A stretch of 64,000 nt of DNA from Sepiola atlantica (GCA_963556195.1 OY744525.1:22836218-22900217), one strand, 5' to 3'; shown: positions 22,501-33,330, numbered from the stretch's first letter. Notes: generated from the sequence alone by a model not told the origin. Translations and numbers: made by a program.

Positions 22501-23640
22501 ACTACATGCAGCATCAAAATTTCAAAATATGTGACAATTTCTGAATAGTTAACATCATTTTTATCTGTAGGGAAAAACGTAATAATATTTAAATGCTATA
22601 TAACAGGAAAAAAATGAATGAGTTTGAGGAGACTGAGTTTGCTTTTGATAAAGCTTTATTCAGCAAAGATATAATGCAGGGAGTGAAGCCTCCATGAAGA
22701 AGTAATTGCGGATTTACAGAGAAAAGAAAGGGAAGTAATTTACTTCCGGAGCATAGAAGAAGTAAAGAGTTCTTTTCACCACAACAGGAACAAATGAAAG
22801 AATAATTAGTTAATAGATTTAGACAAGGCCGTACAGAGTGGAATTTGAAGACAGTTGACCTGCTGAACTGTACGAAATATCAGAAAACGTCTGACCTCTG
22901 AATAAAAAGTAACGTTAGATGGATAGAAGAAGATTTACTATTAATATCTGAATTTACTGCTGAATGAAAACATGAGGTCCATTTTAATTTGCTGCTAATG
23001 ACAAACATGCACTTCATCTTAAAAGTAGTCCTACTAGAATGAAGTAATTTTGGAAAGGAACTGGATAAAAAAAACAGTTGTCTATATTAAAGCATATGAT
23101 GTAAGGATAAAAACAAAAAATTGGATAGTCAGAATCAAATTGTGAGTTGTCAGATGCATTGCTCTATGTGTCTAACATTAAAATTCAGGCCGACTTAATT
23201 TATATATATTTGATGGGAAGAAATTTTTTTATTTGTTTAGCTGGTGTAGAAATCGATAACAGTTAGAAAATTAAAATTAGTTTCAATAAGGGTTACATTT
23301 TTCAATTAATTTTAATGACACCATTCAAATTTTCTTCCGATTCCATCTGGGGTCATTAGGGTCCAATTATCAATTCAAATTATTGCTAACTTTGGATGCA
23401 ATTGAAAACAAAGACCTATAGCAAGATCAAACAACTTTTTTCGAGTAGAATATTACAAGAAATCCGATGGTAGTGGTATTAATTTTGTATTAGGAGAGTT
23501 TACAATAATAACGTGGGGTTTGTGTTTGTACTGGACATCCATAAACAGCAAAGACGAGGTCTTGTGCTACTTTAGAACATTAAAAATACAATAGAAGGTT
23601 CAGAGCTGGAAGGGTTATCATTACTTGCTGGACAATGCCG
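22500..23640. other. No recognised gene
   Basis: AT-rich, no supported feature. Confidence 0.5.
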
Positions 23641-23650
23641 GATGCCTCTG

Positions 23651-23652
<2 letters not shown>

Positions 23653-23699
<47 letters not shown>
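23653..23699. repeat. (TA)n microsatellite
   Basis: Abuts the left arm of the palindrome at 23700-23880. Confidence 0.97.
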
Positions 23700-23701
<2 letters not shown>

Positions 23702-23876
23702 TAAATTTTTATTTATACAAACATTATTGGTTACATATGTGCATACATGTTTCGGTTGTACTCTTCACAGAGAGTCAACCTCTTCATACCACTGAAGAAG
23801 TTGACTCTGCGAAGAGTACACCCGAAACATGTATGCACATATGTAACCAATAATGTTTGTATAAATAAAAATTTAT

Positions 23877-23880
<4 letters not shown>
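23700..23880. repeat. Head-to-head palindrome with hammerhead-like arms (family D)
   Basis: Two ~88-bp inverted arms meet at 'cttcataccactgaag'. Each arm, read outward, has an ATGAAGA or CTGAAGA core, a stem based on GTTGACTCT/AGAGTACA, then CCGAAACATGTATGCACATA, ending beside a (TA)n tract. In the left arm the stem is GGTTG/CAACC exactly where hammerhead stem II belongs; the right arm keeps the CTGAAGA core. The two arms together suggest a hammerhead ancestor. A third, 3'-only copy is at 63016-63074. Confidence 0.6.

Positions 23881-23881
<1 letters not shown>

Positions 23882-23929
<48 letters not shown>
23882..23929. repeat. (TA)n microsatellite
   Basis: Abuts the right arm of the family D palindrome. 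Confidence 0.97.
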
Positions 23930-23931
<2 letters not shown>

Positions 23932-24185
23932 AATAAAATATGTGTTCTCATCAGTCATGGCCATAATTTTCACGCCATGAGAGAATTATCAAATGACACT
24001 AACATGTTTTAAGTTGTCATGACAACCTAAAACATGTTAGAGTTACCTGATGAATCGCTCAACCTTAACAAAAAAAAAACTATTTCATTCAATAAAAATA
24101 ACGCTCTGCCTGAGAAGGCATCGAGCATGTATACAAGTTTAAATCCGAAATTTTGAGGCAGTTTTAAAAGTTTATACTCATCAAC

Positions 24186-24187
<2 letters not shown>

Positions 24188-24224
<37 letters not shown>
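24188..24224. repeat. (TA)n microsatellite
   Basis: TA run with one GTATAT interruption. Confidence 0.93.
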
Positions 24225-24225
<1 letters not shown>

Positions 24226-24328
24226 AATAATGATAATAATCCAGGTAAAAACATCCACAGGGTAGTAATCCAAAGAATTTCAACCGGGTTTATAAAAAGT
24301 GCTCAATATCAAATAGAGCTTTTATATA

Positions 24329-24580
24329 TGATTATTTTTATTAACACAGACATGTACAAAATCTGCGACACTGGCATGTCAATGTTATTGATCAACAGTT
24401 ATTATAAACTGAGATCTCATCAGGCAGAGTTAGAATCCGATCTTAACTTCAGATCATATTTTGGTTAAGATCGGATTCTAACTCTGCCTGATGAGATCTC
24501 AGTTTATAATAACTGTTGATCGATAACATCGACATGCCAGGTCGCAGATTTTGTAGATGTCTGTGTAAATAAAAATAATC

Positions 24581-24583
<3 letters not shown>
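24329..24583. repeat. Head-to-head palindrome with hammerhead-like arms (family C)
   Basis: Same family as 15249-15516. In the right arm (plus), TCTGC precedes CTGATGA (about 24488-24494). A long stem follows: GATC, CAGTT/AACTG, GATC. Then comes GATAACATCGACATGCCAGG with GTCGCAGATT. GCAGA pairs with TCTGC as stem I. The left arm is its inverted copy with CAGTGTCGCAG intact. GATAA in place of GAAA is shared by both palindromes. Confidence 0.6.

Positions 24584-24632
<49 letters not shown>
24584..24632. repeat. (TA)n microsatellite
   Basis: Follows the right arm of the family C palindrome and precedes an RTE LINE fragment. Confidence 0.97.
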
Positions 24633-24634
<2 letters not shown>

Positions 24635-24635
24635 C

Positions 24636-25060
24636 AAAATGACAAGGATGAAATTCAGCATCATCAACAGTGCCAGGTCAACCTTCTGTCGTTTGCAAGC
24701 CTTCCTTTGGTTGTATAGTGAAATTCGACTGCACACATTAGTTCAGATTTATCTTGCACTAGTAGATACCATCCTTTACGAAGTTGAAACTTGGCCACTG
24801 CGACAGGAGGATCTGCGCAGAACACAGGTCTTTGATCTTCGATTAGAACTATTTGCATCGATTGGCCTGCATGAAACCACTGGACTAATATTGTTGCCAC
24901 ACATATCCTGTCTTTCATTTGCTTGCAGCAAGAAGACTGCGTTGGACAAGGGACTAGCTCCAAATCATCATTGATGCTTCCACGGACTGAAAACAATGGA
25001 GAACAGCTATCAGGGATTTGCTGTACACCCTAGATGCTGGTTGATCCCATTTTCGGCGAA
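24636..25060 (+). pseudogene. RTE/CR1-type LINE RT C-terminal fragment
   Basis: One frame gives QIYLALVDTILYEVETWPLR followed by QEDLRRTQVFDLR, the conserved 'Y-x-ALV-x-T-x-L-x5-ETW' segment after the RT domain of non-LTR retrotransposons. It is about 110 codons, truncated on both sides, and lies between two (TA)n tracts. No endonuclease or core RT motif is present. Confidence 0.75.
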
Positions 25061-25072
25061 ACTGTTTCAAAT

Positions 25073-25077
<5 letters not shown>

Positions 25078-25109
<32 letters not shown>
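25078..25109. repeat. (TA)n microsatellite
   Basis: TA run between the LINE fragment and the next inverted element. Confidence 0.96.
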
Positions 25110-25110
<1 letters not shown>

Positions 25111-25338
25111 CGGCAGCAAGTCGTTTATTATACATGTGTCATTGAAGACCACAGAGTTTTCTTTCTTTGTTATCTTTCTGGTTAATTTCTCGACTCGGCG
25201 AGCGATTCGTCAGTTTTCCAGTGTCAGTTTGTGGATTATAGCGCCTAATGTTGTATCTTGGGCCATTTCTCTAGCGCTTTCGGTTTTGCGACCGTGTTCA
25301 GGAGGCTGTGTCTCCGTGGTCTTCAATGACACATGTAT
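25110..25338 (-). repeat. TA-flanked inverted-repeat element with hammerhead-like hairpin
   Basis: Inverted arms 'atacatgtgtcattgaagac' near 25128-25157 and 25312-25342. On the minus strand 25310-25270 reads CTGAACAC, a GGT/ACC stem and GAAAGC. That resembles the degenerate hammerhead-like hairpins elsewhere, but with G8 of the core changed to C. TA tracts lie on both sides. Confidence 0.4.
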
Positions 25339-25346
25339 AATATATA

Positions 25347-25385
<39 letters not shown>
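25339..25385. repeat. (TA)n microsatellite
   Basis: TA run with an ATGCAT break, between two inverted-repeat elements. Confidence 0.95.
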
Positions 25386-25387
<2 letters not shown>

Positions 25388-25985
25388 ACCATATAAAGAA
25401 TAAGGAAATAAGGAAAGATGAAAAGAGAAGAAATTCGGTCTACACTGGTTGATCATACTGTTTTTTGTAAACAAACGAATAATAACGCTGTGTTATTAGG
25501 GTTTACGTCAAAAACTCGCTTTTTAATATAGGGAAAGATTTATTTGAAGAAATATTTATTAAATATTTATTTTTTATGTAGGATGCGGTTTTTATTTACA
25601 AAATTTTTTAATAATTAAACGAAACATTGCAGAATTCTCGTTCTAAAATGTTTTCATGTCACTATTTACTTGCCTCCCTACGAGGGCAGAATGCATAATA
25701 AAATAAAAAAATCTTATAGGGTGCTTCTTTTTTTTTACAATTCGTTTTAATAAACACAGAAGATTCTATTTTTCGTGTTGTGTATTTTAAGAAAAATAAA
25801 TATTTAATATACCCCCCTTTTCTTAAAATAAATCTTTCCCTGTATTAAAAAGCGAGCTTTTGACGAAAACCCCCAAAACACAGCATTGTTATTTGTTTGT
25901 TTACAAAAAAAAAACGGTAAGGTCAACCGGTGTAGACCGAATTTCGTTTCTTTTCATCTTTCCGAGGTCCATATTCTTTATATGG
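25386..25985. mobile_element. Foldback element with ~160-bp inverted repeats
   Basis: The left arm (CCATATAAAGAATA, 'gaaattcggtctacac', 'aactcgctttttaatat', to about 25550) is an inverted match to about 25828-25985. The centre is AT-rich and non-coding. It sits directly against a (TA)n tract, so a TA target cannot be separated from the repeat. Confidence 0.75.
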
Positions 25986-26213
25986 TATACACAAAATCAT
26001 CTTATTATAGCTCTGGTTGACTTATATTTCATCCATAGAGCTGATACCTATATCTACAGTGTTCGGTTGTGGTAATTGTTCATTCTAGGGTGTTTATACT
26101 TGATGCACCTCAGCTTTTGGTCATTTATCCTACCGTTAAAGTCAAAATTTCCATTGATTTAAACTTAAACTGAAGCTCCTTTATTGTAGAGCTTATTCTC
26201 AACACTGTATGAT

Positions 26214-26369
26214 ATGTTCCATAAGGAATTCCTACCCCTGTCTACTAAAAGCATCCCTATACCATCGGAGAACACTTACAGAAAAGCTTTTATTGGAAGC
26301 ATTAACAAGTTCGTGAAAAACATGAGATGGAAAGCATACCACTACACCCTGCGTCCCTTCCTGTCAATA
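26214..26369 (+). pseudogene. Possible Penelope-like element fragment
   Basis: A 52-codon frame contains YRKAFIGSINKFVKNMRWKA. The K-x-MRWKA block resembles the conserved region N-terminal to the reverse transcriptase of Penelope-like retroelements. No RT or GIY-YIG motif follows and the frame stops. Penelope-like elements are known to carry hammerhead ribozymes, which gives the match extra weight here. The call rests on one motif remembered from the family. Confidence 0.35.
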
Positions 26370-26600
26370 TAGATGTTCCTCTAAGACGAACTTGTTATTT
26401 TCTTCCTTGAATTTTCTGTAAGATGTGCTGCTAAAGGCGCTGATGAAGAGACGTTCTGGAGTGGCTTTGTAAAAAAAAAAATTTTTAATTGAAAAAATAA
26501 AAATTAAAGTATTTCCAGAATGTTTTGGAAACGACCGTACGCCATACTAGACTTGTTCTAATTCTTTGAACAATTGGAATGTTCTGATTCATTAAATCAT

Positions 26601-26602
<2 letters not shown>

Positions 26603-26646
<44 letters not shown>
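26603..26646. repeat. (TA)n microsatellite
   Basis: TA run directly followed by a 55-bp sequence repeated at 27064. Confidence 0.97.
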
Positions 26647-26649
<3 letters not shown>

Positions 26650-26702
26650 TGATATCGCATCTTTAATGCTTCAAAAGGTATTTATTTTACCTATTCCTTA
26701 TT
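26647..26702 (+). repeat. 55-bp direct repeat, copy 1
   Basis: 'aaattgatatcgcatcttta' onward is repeated without visible change at 27064-27119. Copy 1 follows a (TA)n tract; copy 2 precedes one. Confidence 0.9.
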
Positions 26703-27063
26703 AAATTTAACAATAGATGCTTCTTAAAAATAAAAAATATAAAAAATATGAACCTTAAAACACTTTAGACCGATCACGTGCGCATTCACGATCTCATATT
26801 TGAACGTGGGAAACAACAACAAACCCCTTTGGCCCGGCTGCAACAACAGAAGCCGGTAAGAAGAAAAAAAGAAAAAAAAGAAAAAGATAAAAAGAAAAGA
26901 AAAAAAAAATACAAATCCGATGACATCAGGATATATGACACACCGATGACGCCAAGTTTTTGGCGAAATATCTGTATCACTTTAAACTAACAAAAAAATG
27001 GAAGTTTATAAGAAAAAAAATCAGAAAAAAAAATCGGTTTCGATTTTTTTTGATTTTTTAAAA

Positions 27064-27113
27064 AAATTGATATCGCATCTTTAATGCTTCAAAAGGTATT
27101 TATTTTACCTATT

Positions 27114-27119
<6 letters not shown>
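27064..27119 (+). repeat. 55-bp direct repeat, copy 2
   Basis: Same sequence as 26647-26702. The 360 bp between copies is A-rich with no recognised content. Confidence 0.9.

Positions 27120-27155
<36 letters not shown>
27117..27155. repeat. (TA)n microsatellite
   Basis: Continuous with copy 2 of the 55-bp direct repeat. Confidence 0.96.
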
Positions 27156-27158
<3 letters not shown>

Positions 27159-27245
27159 CCTGCGATTTTTAATTATTGTTTTTACATGGTTTTGAGTGGA
27201 GTCTTCGTCCGTATTTTATTATTAACCACCTGTGTCCCGACTTGT

Positions 27246-27509
27246 TACATTTCTTTCCCTCTGTCTTGCATCTTTACATTTCTTTCCCTCTGTCTTGCAT
27301 CTTTACATTTCTTTCCCTCTGTCTTGCATCTTTACATTTCTTTCCCTCTGTCTTGCATCTTTACATTTCTTTCCCTCTGTCTTGCATCTTTACATTTCTT
27401 TCCCTCTGTCTTGCATCTTTACATTTCTTTCCCTCTGTCTTGCATCTTTACATTTCTTTCCCTCTGTCTTGCATCTTTACATTTCTTTCCCTCTGTCTTG
27501 CATCTTTCT
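27246..27509 (+). repeat. 29-bp minisatellite, about 9 copies
   Basis: Unit 'tacatttctttccctctgtc' plus 'ttgcatctt'. Copies are nearly identical. Since 29 is not a multiple of three and the unit lacks stops, all three plus frames stay open, giving three overlapping false proteins. Confidence 0.96.
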
Positions 27510-27599
27510 CCATTTTCTGCCTTCTCCTCTCTCTTGATATCTCATGTCTACGTCTTTGCTTGTAAATTTTCAAAGAAATAACAGCTTCAATAAATTCCG

Positions 27600-29640
27600 A
27601 GGTAGTCTTTTAACACCCACATCTGGAGTGGTAGTACTTATAATAGTTTCATCTACGGATTAACTAGAATCAAAGGATTAGAGACTTTTATTTGCAAAAT
27701 ATAAATGCCTACAAAACATATTAATCTACCAACCATTTATATGCAAATAAAACGACTGAACAAGGGTTGATATGCCATAAAACCCAACAACCAACCATGA
27801 TATTCTCTGTTCAGAGTTACCTCTTTATATAATCTATAAGTTTCCACTCCAACCTTTTCCAATAATGCTAGTGTGCATGCGCAAAGCAGAACGCCGACAC
27901 ACAATTCAACCAATCAAATTGTTCAGCACCCAAATTCATGTTTCTTGAATTTTCTATGATTTTTTTTATTATAAAAGTTAAAATTTCAAAATTCAGATCA
28001 ACAAAATGTTTTGCACAACTTGTTTTTAAAATTCGTGATTGATAACTAAACATTCTTCCCACTCACACAAACCGAAAGAAAATAATGAAAAAATAACAAT
28101 CGTCAAATTCAATACATGACTAAATGTGTAGAAAGAAAAACACGTAACCTCCAACAATTTACTGTGAAAGTGCCTGCAACAAATATCAGTAACAGTTTCT
28201 GAACTACAACTATTAGAATTGACCCCCTTGCTTAGAGAGAGAGACTCAAAGCTATTTCTCTTTTGGAGACTATATGCAAAGAAAAGCTTTTGCATGTAAC
28301 AATAATTTCTATCAGAAGTATTAAACAACAATAAACTTGTGTCATTACTGATCTTGCTGCTCAGTTGAGCCCTAAGAATCAATTCTATAGAAGTAACCAT
28401 GCTTATATGGTTTGAATGTACAAGTAGAATATTCTTTTGAAATAAAATGATATTTTTGCTCTTTAACATTGTAATTCTTAAATAATCACCTATGTTTCTT
28501 CTCTGCTTGTTTTTCAAGTTTTTTTATATTCCTTTTCTAATGCCAGCAAAAGTTACCAAATAGTTTCTATTTTCATAAACAAAATCATCTTTTCTTATAT
28601 GTTTACTTAAATTATCTGATTTTTTATTTTTCCCTTTTAAGTTCTATTTAAATGCTTACTCTATTCCAACCTGTTTTATTTTAATAATTCTAATTACTTA
28701 CTGAGCCAATATTGAACTCTTTTCTACTTTTTTTGACTCAGTTATTTTTCATGTCGATTCTTATACAAACTATACTTCACACACATAAATAAATTTGTTT
28801 TGATTGATCATTGTGTTTGCATGAGTTGTTCTTCATTGATTTGTCTCTGCTTGAATAATGTCCACTTTATTAATTTTAAACTCGCAATGTTAGGTTTTCA
28901 TTTTGTGTGTAGTTCGTCCATTTGAGTTATCCTTACAAACATGGAATTCCTAGCACGCGGGTCTATCGTGACAATATAAAAAAAAAAGCATTCAGCGTCT
29001 TAAGAGTTAATATTTCAAAGAGAACAAATATTTCCGATCAGAACTCATCTAACGTCTGTCTCAAGATTTGGGGTGTTGAGTAGGGAGCGGGGGGTCAATC
29101 GATCTACTCTCATCGATAGGTTGTCAAATTGAAGAATAACATTAGGCTTTTAATAAAAGATTGGAAATAACACTCTCAGATATTTGACCCTGGGGGAAGC
29201 TTTGTAGACCCGCACACACCACGCCAGTTCAAACCGAGATATTTGACTAGAAAAAATGTGATTGCTTGTTCGGCATCATTCGTTGAGAAGAAAGGAGGCC
29301 AAGATCAACTTGGAGGCCACAAAGGCCTAAAAAGTAAATCAGTGCCAAATATGATTTCAATCAAACCAGATCAGTTGACCAGTTCAGACATTGATCTCAG
29401 GCAAAATTGACATCAGCTAAAAAAAAAAAGTTTCTCATATAATAATAAGCTGAACCTAACAAATATATTTTTTTAAACGTCGTTGATCTTGGGTACGATC
29501 TTAAAACGCATTCTGTGGTAAAGCCTCAATTAGATGCGGATGTGCAAAAATAAGGTTAGAAACGGAATTTTCCATGTAAGGTTAAAATTAAGTAAAAAAT
29601 GTAAAATTCCATTAGAAGTTTTTAATTAAAACTACGTGAC
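27600..29640. other. AT-rich DNA, no recognised gene
   Basis: About 2 kb without a feature I can support. A 163-codon minus-strand frame (28026-28517) has no motif, signal or start context that marks it as a gene. Confidence 0.5.
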
Positions 29641-29658
29641 ATTTTCCTGGGATATTAT

Positions 29659-29974
29659 GTCACATTCGGTGGCGAACCCTTAAAACCTCCTGACTGGGGT
29701 GGGCTTAACCTTTTGGGGTGCCCACGAAGAGGATACTATTAACAGACGTCTGGAGGCCTTCTAAGTTGTCATGTTTTCCTCTCATTTAAAATGTTACATC
29801 TTTTCCTATTATGTGAAGAGATAAATCACGTGACAACAGGGCAGTTTCCTATTGGTTAGTTCAACCATTCATGAATCGAGCCAAAGGAGTATCAGATATA
29901 AAAGTGTAACACTGACTAAGGAATCACTCTTTATTTGACTGAATATTGGGAACTATGGCAGCTTGCACGTGACA
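29659..29974 (+). mobile_element. Probable solo LTR
   Basis: Starts TGTCACATTCGG and ends TGCACGTGACA, so the termini form the inverted pair TGTCAC/GTGACA. Promoter-like signals inside are 'cctattggttag' (inverted CCAAT) near 29848 and 'gatataaaagtg' (TATA box) near 29896. Flanking bases (attTA / ATAat) do not form an exact duplication, which lowers confidence. Confidence 0.5.
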
Positions 29975-30165
29975 ATAATAAAAAAAAAATGAAAATCTGG
30001 AATCGGCTCGTAGGTCTCTGGGTTCCAATGTCAATAACATAACACAGGGGGGAGGGGGTTCTCCAGTTCAAGACACCGCATATAGAAAGAAGGAACAAAG
30101 CAAACGTGCAAGAGACAACGAGGAACGACCGAGGTATAATTTAAATAGAAATATTTATTGGACAA

Positions 30166-30167
<2 letters not shown>

Positions 30168-30206
<39 letters not shown>
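30168..30206. repeat. (TA)n microsatellite
   Basis: Abuts the foldback at 30205-30718. Confidence 0.96.
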
Positions 30207-30210
<4 letters not shown>

Positions 30211-30718
30211 AAAGAAGCTTTGAGGTATTTTAAACAAAAAGACAAAAAAAAAGAAGGAAAATGCAGTTTAAATTCCCAGAGAAACTAACTAAATCCAAAA
30301 TATATTTGTTGGAAAATTCATAAATAAATAATATATAATAGTAAGTAAATAAAATAAAAAGGGGGATTAAGTATCTAACAGTATATATATATACTAACAG
30401 TATATATATCGTTTGATCAGTAACACTGGAGAGCCATGAATATTATAACTGTCCTGTTTTTAAATCTACGAAACAGTTACATGGTAAACAGCTGATGATC
30501 CCCGTTTTAATATTTCACGCTTAAGTTAAGGTCCCCTGTTTTTGTTTCACTGTTAGATACTTGAATCCCCTTTTTTTGTTTGTAAATTTTCCAGCTGTAA
30601 GTCGGCGTATGTAAGTGCTAAGTCTGCGATATGTTAGATTTAGTTTGTATCAATGGGAATTTAAACTTCATTTTCTTTCTTTGCTTAAAATGACTCAAAG
30701 CTTCTTAAGACTATATAT
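30205..30718. mobile_element. Foldback element with nested palindromes
   Basis: 'tagtctaaagaagctttgag' to 'gtttaaattccca' (to about 30280) is inverted at about 30650-30716. Inside, 'gggggattaagtatctaaca' near 30361 is inverted near 30552-30572. It is bordered by TA-rich sequence on both sides. Non-coding. Confidence 0.7.
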
Positions 30719-31329
30719 ATACACAACAAAAATAAAGATGGAACATAATGCGGAGAGGAGGTTCTAGTCGCTAGTATATTATAACGAACAAAAATAACAT
30801 TCAATCACAGGACGACAGTATATGAAAACAGAGTCCAACTTACACGATGTAGATTGGTGATAGAAGGAACGCTCTGCAATAGGATGTGGAAGTTCAATAA
30901 GTGTGAGGAAGTGAGTTCGGGAAAAGGGGTCAGTGCTATACAATTCTTGTATGAACTCAAGATGTATTTTCTGGTTAATAGATATGTTGACAACCGAGAC
31001 AAGCTTTTGCTGAATGACTGGGGTGGTTATTACAAATCAAACTCGTTCATTCTCGGCCGTAGTGAAATATCTCCAAAAAGGGATCCGAATTTGTAGCAGG
31101 CATCCTCTTTCTGTAGGACTATGGGGGACGAATGCTTGTCTTCAGTAGATTATCGAGACATCGGCTCATCACGTAGACAGCTTGAGTGTCGTGTTGATAA
31201 CACATAGCAGCAGTTCGTTTTCTCTCCTTTTTTTCGTTGTTGTCTCCTGCTCCCACCTCTGAACTCCATATAAATAATTTTACTCAATGTTTTACTTAGC
31301 TGTAAATATTGATTGTAGTCTTCTGTAAT

Positions 31330-31650
31330 TATTAAATTTATAAGTCCGTGGTTGAAGACCGCAGCTGCTGGAGAAGTGCTGTTAAGACATGCTCCAAGAG
31401 GAGTGAGGAGAAGAGAGACCAGCAGAGAAGGGAAAGGAGAGAGCACAGACGGCAGAGAGCTGCAACAGAGCTTGGCAAACAGACACCACATACATCTGTG
31501 GCAACTGCAACAGAGACTGCCGATCCAGGATAGGCTTGCACAGTACAGCAGATGCTGCAATTCGGCAATGGACTAATCTGAGGCGCAAAACTCGATTATC
31601 TCCTGAGACAGACAGATGCCAACAACAAAGTAGCATTTTGCCGTTAGTAT
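31330..31650 (+). pseudogene. Non-LTR retrotransposon C-terminal zinc-finger fragment
   Basis: The frame beginning VEDRSCWRSAVKTCSKRSEE is followed, after a frame change, by ICGNCNRDCRSRIGLHS. This matches the Cys-x2-Cys...SRIGL...H ending found at the C-terminus of several LINE reverse transcriptases. The Arg/Glu-rich linker explains why several frames stay open. About 320 bp survive; no RT core. Confidence 0.65.
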
Positions 31651-31914
31651 TATTCCATAACTATGAAAGCGCATCCTCACAGCAATGTACTTACGTAGAG
31701 GTAAACATTTTTTCTTTAAGGTAATTATGTCTACATACAAACACTGGAAGGTAGGTAATATTTGTTATAAATGAAGAAAAAATACAGGCCTTTCAGTAAC
31801 CCTATCTCTAACCCTAAATCTGGGAGGAAATACAGGGGAAAATGGTGCACGCACAGTTGGCATGATGAAATCCTTAAGTCAATTTATATTTAAAAAACTG
31901 TTAAAAGTCAGTTC

Positions 31915-32045
31915 CCCCCCCCCACAATATCCTGGTCAGTCCTATCGACACTCCTTTACGGATGAGGCAATAAACACATTCCCCCTCCACACAGAGGTGG
32001 TAATAATGCCTTGAAGGATAGCCTCCCGTTACATTTGAAGGTTGT
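31915..32045 (-). repeat. Body fragment related to the U2-headed SINE
   Basis: 'gaggcaataaacacattccc', 'cacagaggtggtaataatgc' and 'gatagcctcccg' follow the same order as the body of the 14.7-kb element ('aagcaataaacttactcctc', 'aggcaaagcctgggagg'). Diverged; U2-like head not seen. Confidence 0.4.
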
Positions 32046-32214
32046 AATGAATTCTAAGTGACACTAACGTGCTGTATTTCTTTGTATCATAACAGTAACT
32101 CTAAGTCCAGGTGACATACAAAAAAAAGACTAAAACAGTGTGCGATATGGCTGTAATGCAACCGTTAAAAATCAATCAATAATGTAAGAAACCGATAAAA
32201 GTAAATTTCGCCCA

Positions 32215-32345
32215 AATATTTTGTGCTCAGATCTGTCAGCACTTCCTCACAGATTAGAACGACTCGAATGATAAGCAATAAACCTGTCCCTTTTCAAAAG
32301 GAGGTGGTGATGCCTGGGAGGTAAGTCTCCCATCAATATTGCCAC
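32215..32345 (-). repeat. Body fragment related to the U2-headed SINE
   Basis: 'gataagcaataaacctgtcc', 'aaaaggaggtggtgatgcct' and 'gggaggtaagtctccc' match the 14.7-kb body better than the neighbour at 31.9 kb. No head. Confidence 0.45.
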
Positions 32346-32429
32346 TAGCTTAAACTACATAAATTTAGCTAAAGAAAATGAATTAAATGAAATGTCGGTC
32401 ACATTTAATAATGTGTACGTCTGAATGTA

Positions 32430-32745
32430 AATCTAAAAAAAGAAAGGAAACGTCTCAATCTGTATAGTTTAAGAAAATGAAAAAGGATAAAAATAAACGT
32501 CTCAATCTATACAGAATAAAGAAAATTGAAAGAAAACGTCTTAATCCTTATAATTAAAAAAAATGATAAAAAAGAAAAAGAAAACGTCTCGATCTGTAAA
32601 GTAAAAAAAGAAAACGTCTCGATCTGTAAAGTAAAAAAAGAAAACGTCTCGATCTGTAAAGTAAAAAAAGAAAACGTCTTGATCTGTAAAGTAAAATAAG
32701 GAAGGGAAAATAAAGAAAGAAAACGTCTCAGTCCTAAGCGTGGTT
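32430..32745 (+). repeat. 30-bp minisatellite with degenerate flanks
   Basis: Four near-identical 30-bp units (from 32581), 'aaaacgtctcgatctgtaaa' plus 'gtaaaaaaag', with older copies on both sides. Scattered copies at 33390-33500 and 37170-37200 suggest the LINEs here inserted into an older, larger array. Confidence 0.88.
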
Positions 32746-32904
32746 TGTTTTTACTATTGAATCACAGTTTATTAAGGTCAAGAGCCGTTTGAGGATAACA
32801 GTTAATGAGACTGAAACTATTGTCAACTGAAAGATGAAGAAAACTATGGGAGTACTGACATTGATCAGTCGTATGGACTTATTGCTTATGGAGCAGTTTT
32901 TAAC

Positions 32905-33330
32905 AAGTATCTATTAATATTGGACTTGAAGATGACCAAGTTGTAATCAGCAGGGAAGCAGTTCTGCGGTAACGTGTTCCACAAGAAGCTCTTGCAAAGA
33001 AGCCCCGTCTATGAAAATTTTGCCTGACACTGGGCACATGGAGGGAGAAAGGAAAGTCTGTTTCGATGTGGTAGAAAAAAAGAGTTCCTGCTGTGGATGT
33101 CTTACAAGGAAGAATCAAACATTGGAGCTCAGTCGAGCACCTTCCAGGGTAATAACGAGCAGAGAGAGAGACTAGCAACGTTTCCTCTGTGAGAAAGGGG
33201 TTGAAGACAAGAGTAAAGATCACTCCCCACTAGATTTCAAAGTCGATTTTGTACTCTGTCAAGGCAGGAAAGTTTGTTCCATGCAGCACCTCCCCAGATG
33301 TGGCAGCAGTGCCTGTCCATCTTTGGGCGG
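32905..33330 (-). pseudogene. LINE RT C-terminal fragment
   Basis: The minus strand encodes, in broken frames, the post-RT region of a Jockey/CR1-type LINE: a CHIWGGAAWNKLSCLDRVQN-like block at about 33310-33250, then CFPADYNLVIFKSNINRYL-like text near the end. It is similar to the plus-strand copy at 57.3-57.8 kb. Dead. Confidence 0.7.

Noticed and set aside
23941..24060. Further hammerheads at CTGATGA sites near 23.96 and 24.04 kb
   Set aside because: No stem II or GAAA core follows either site.
27084..27581. Three overlapping frames of 101-165 codons
   Set aside because: All come from the stop-free 29-bp tandem repeat.
28026..28517. 163-codon open frame on the minus strand
   Set aside because: No recognised domain, no promoter or splice context, composition like the surrounding AT-rich DNA.
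31348..31576. Overlapping frames in both strands near 31.4 kb as host genes
   Set aside because: The sequence is a LINE C-terminal linker plus zinc finger; other frames are open by composition.
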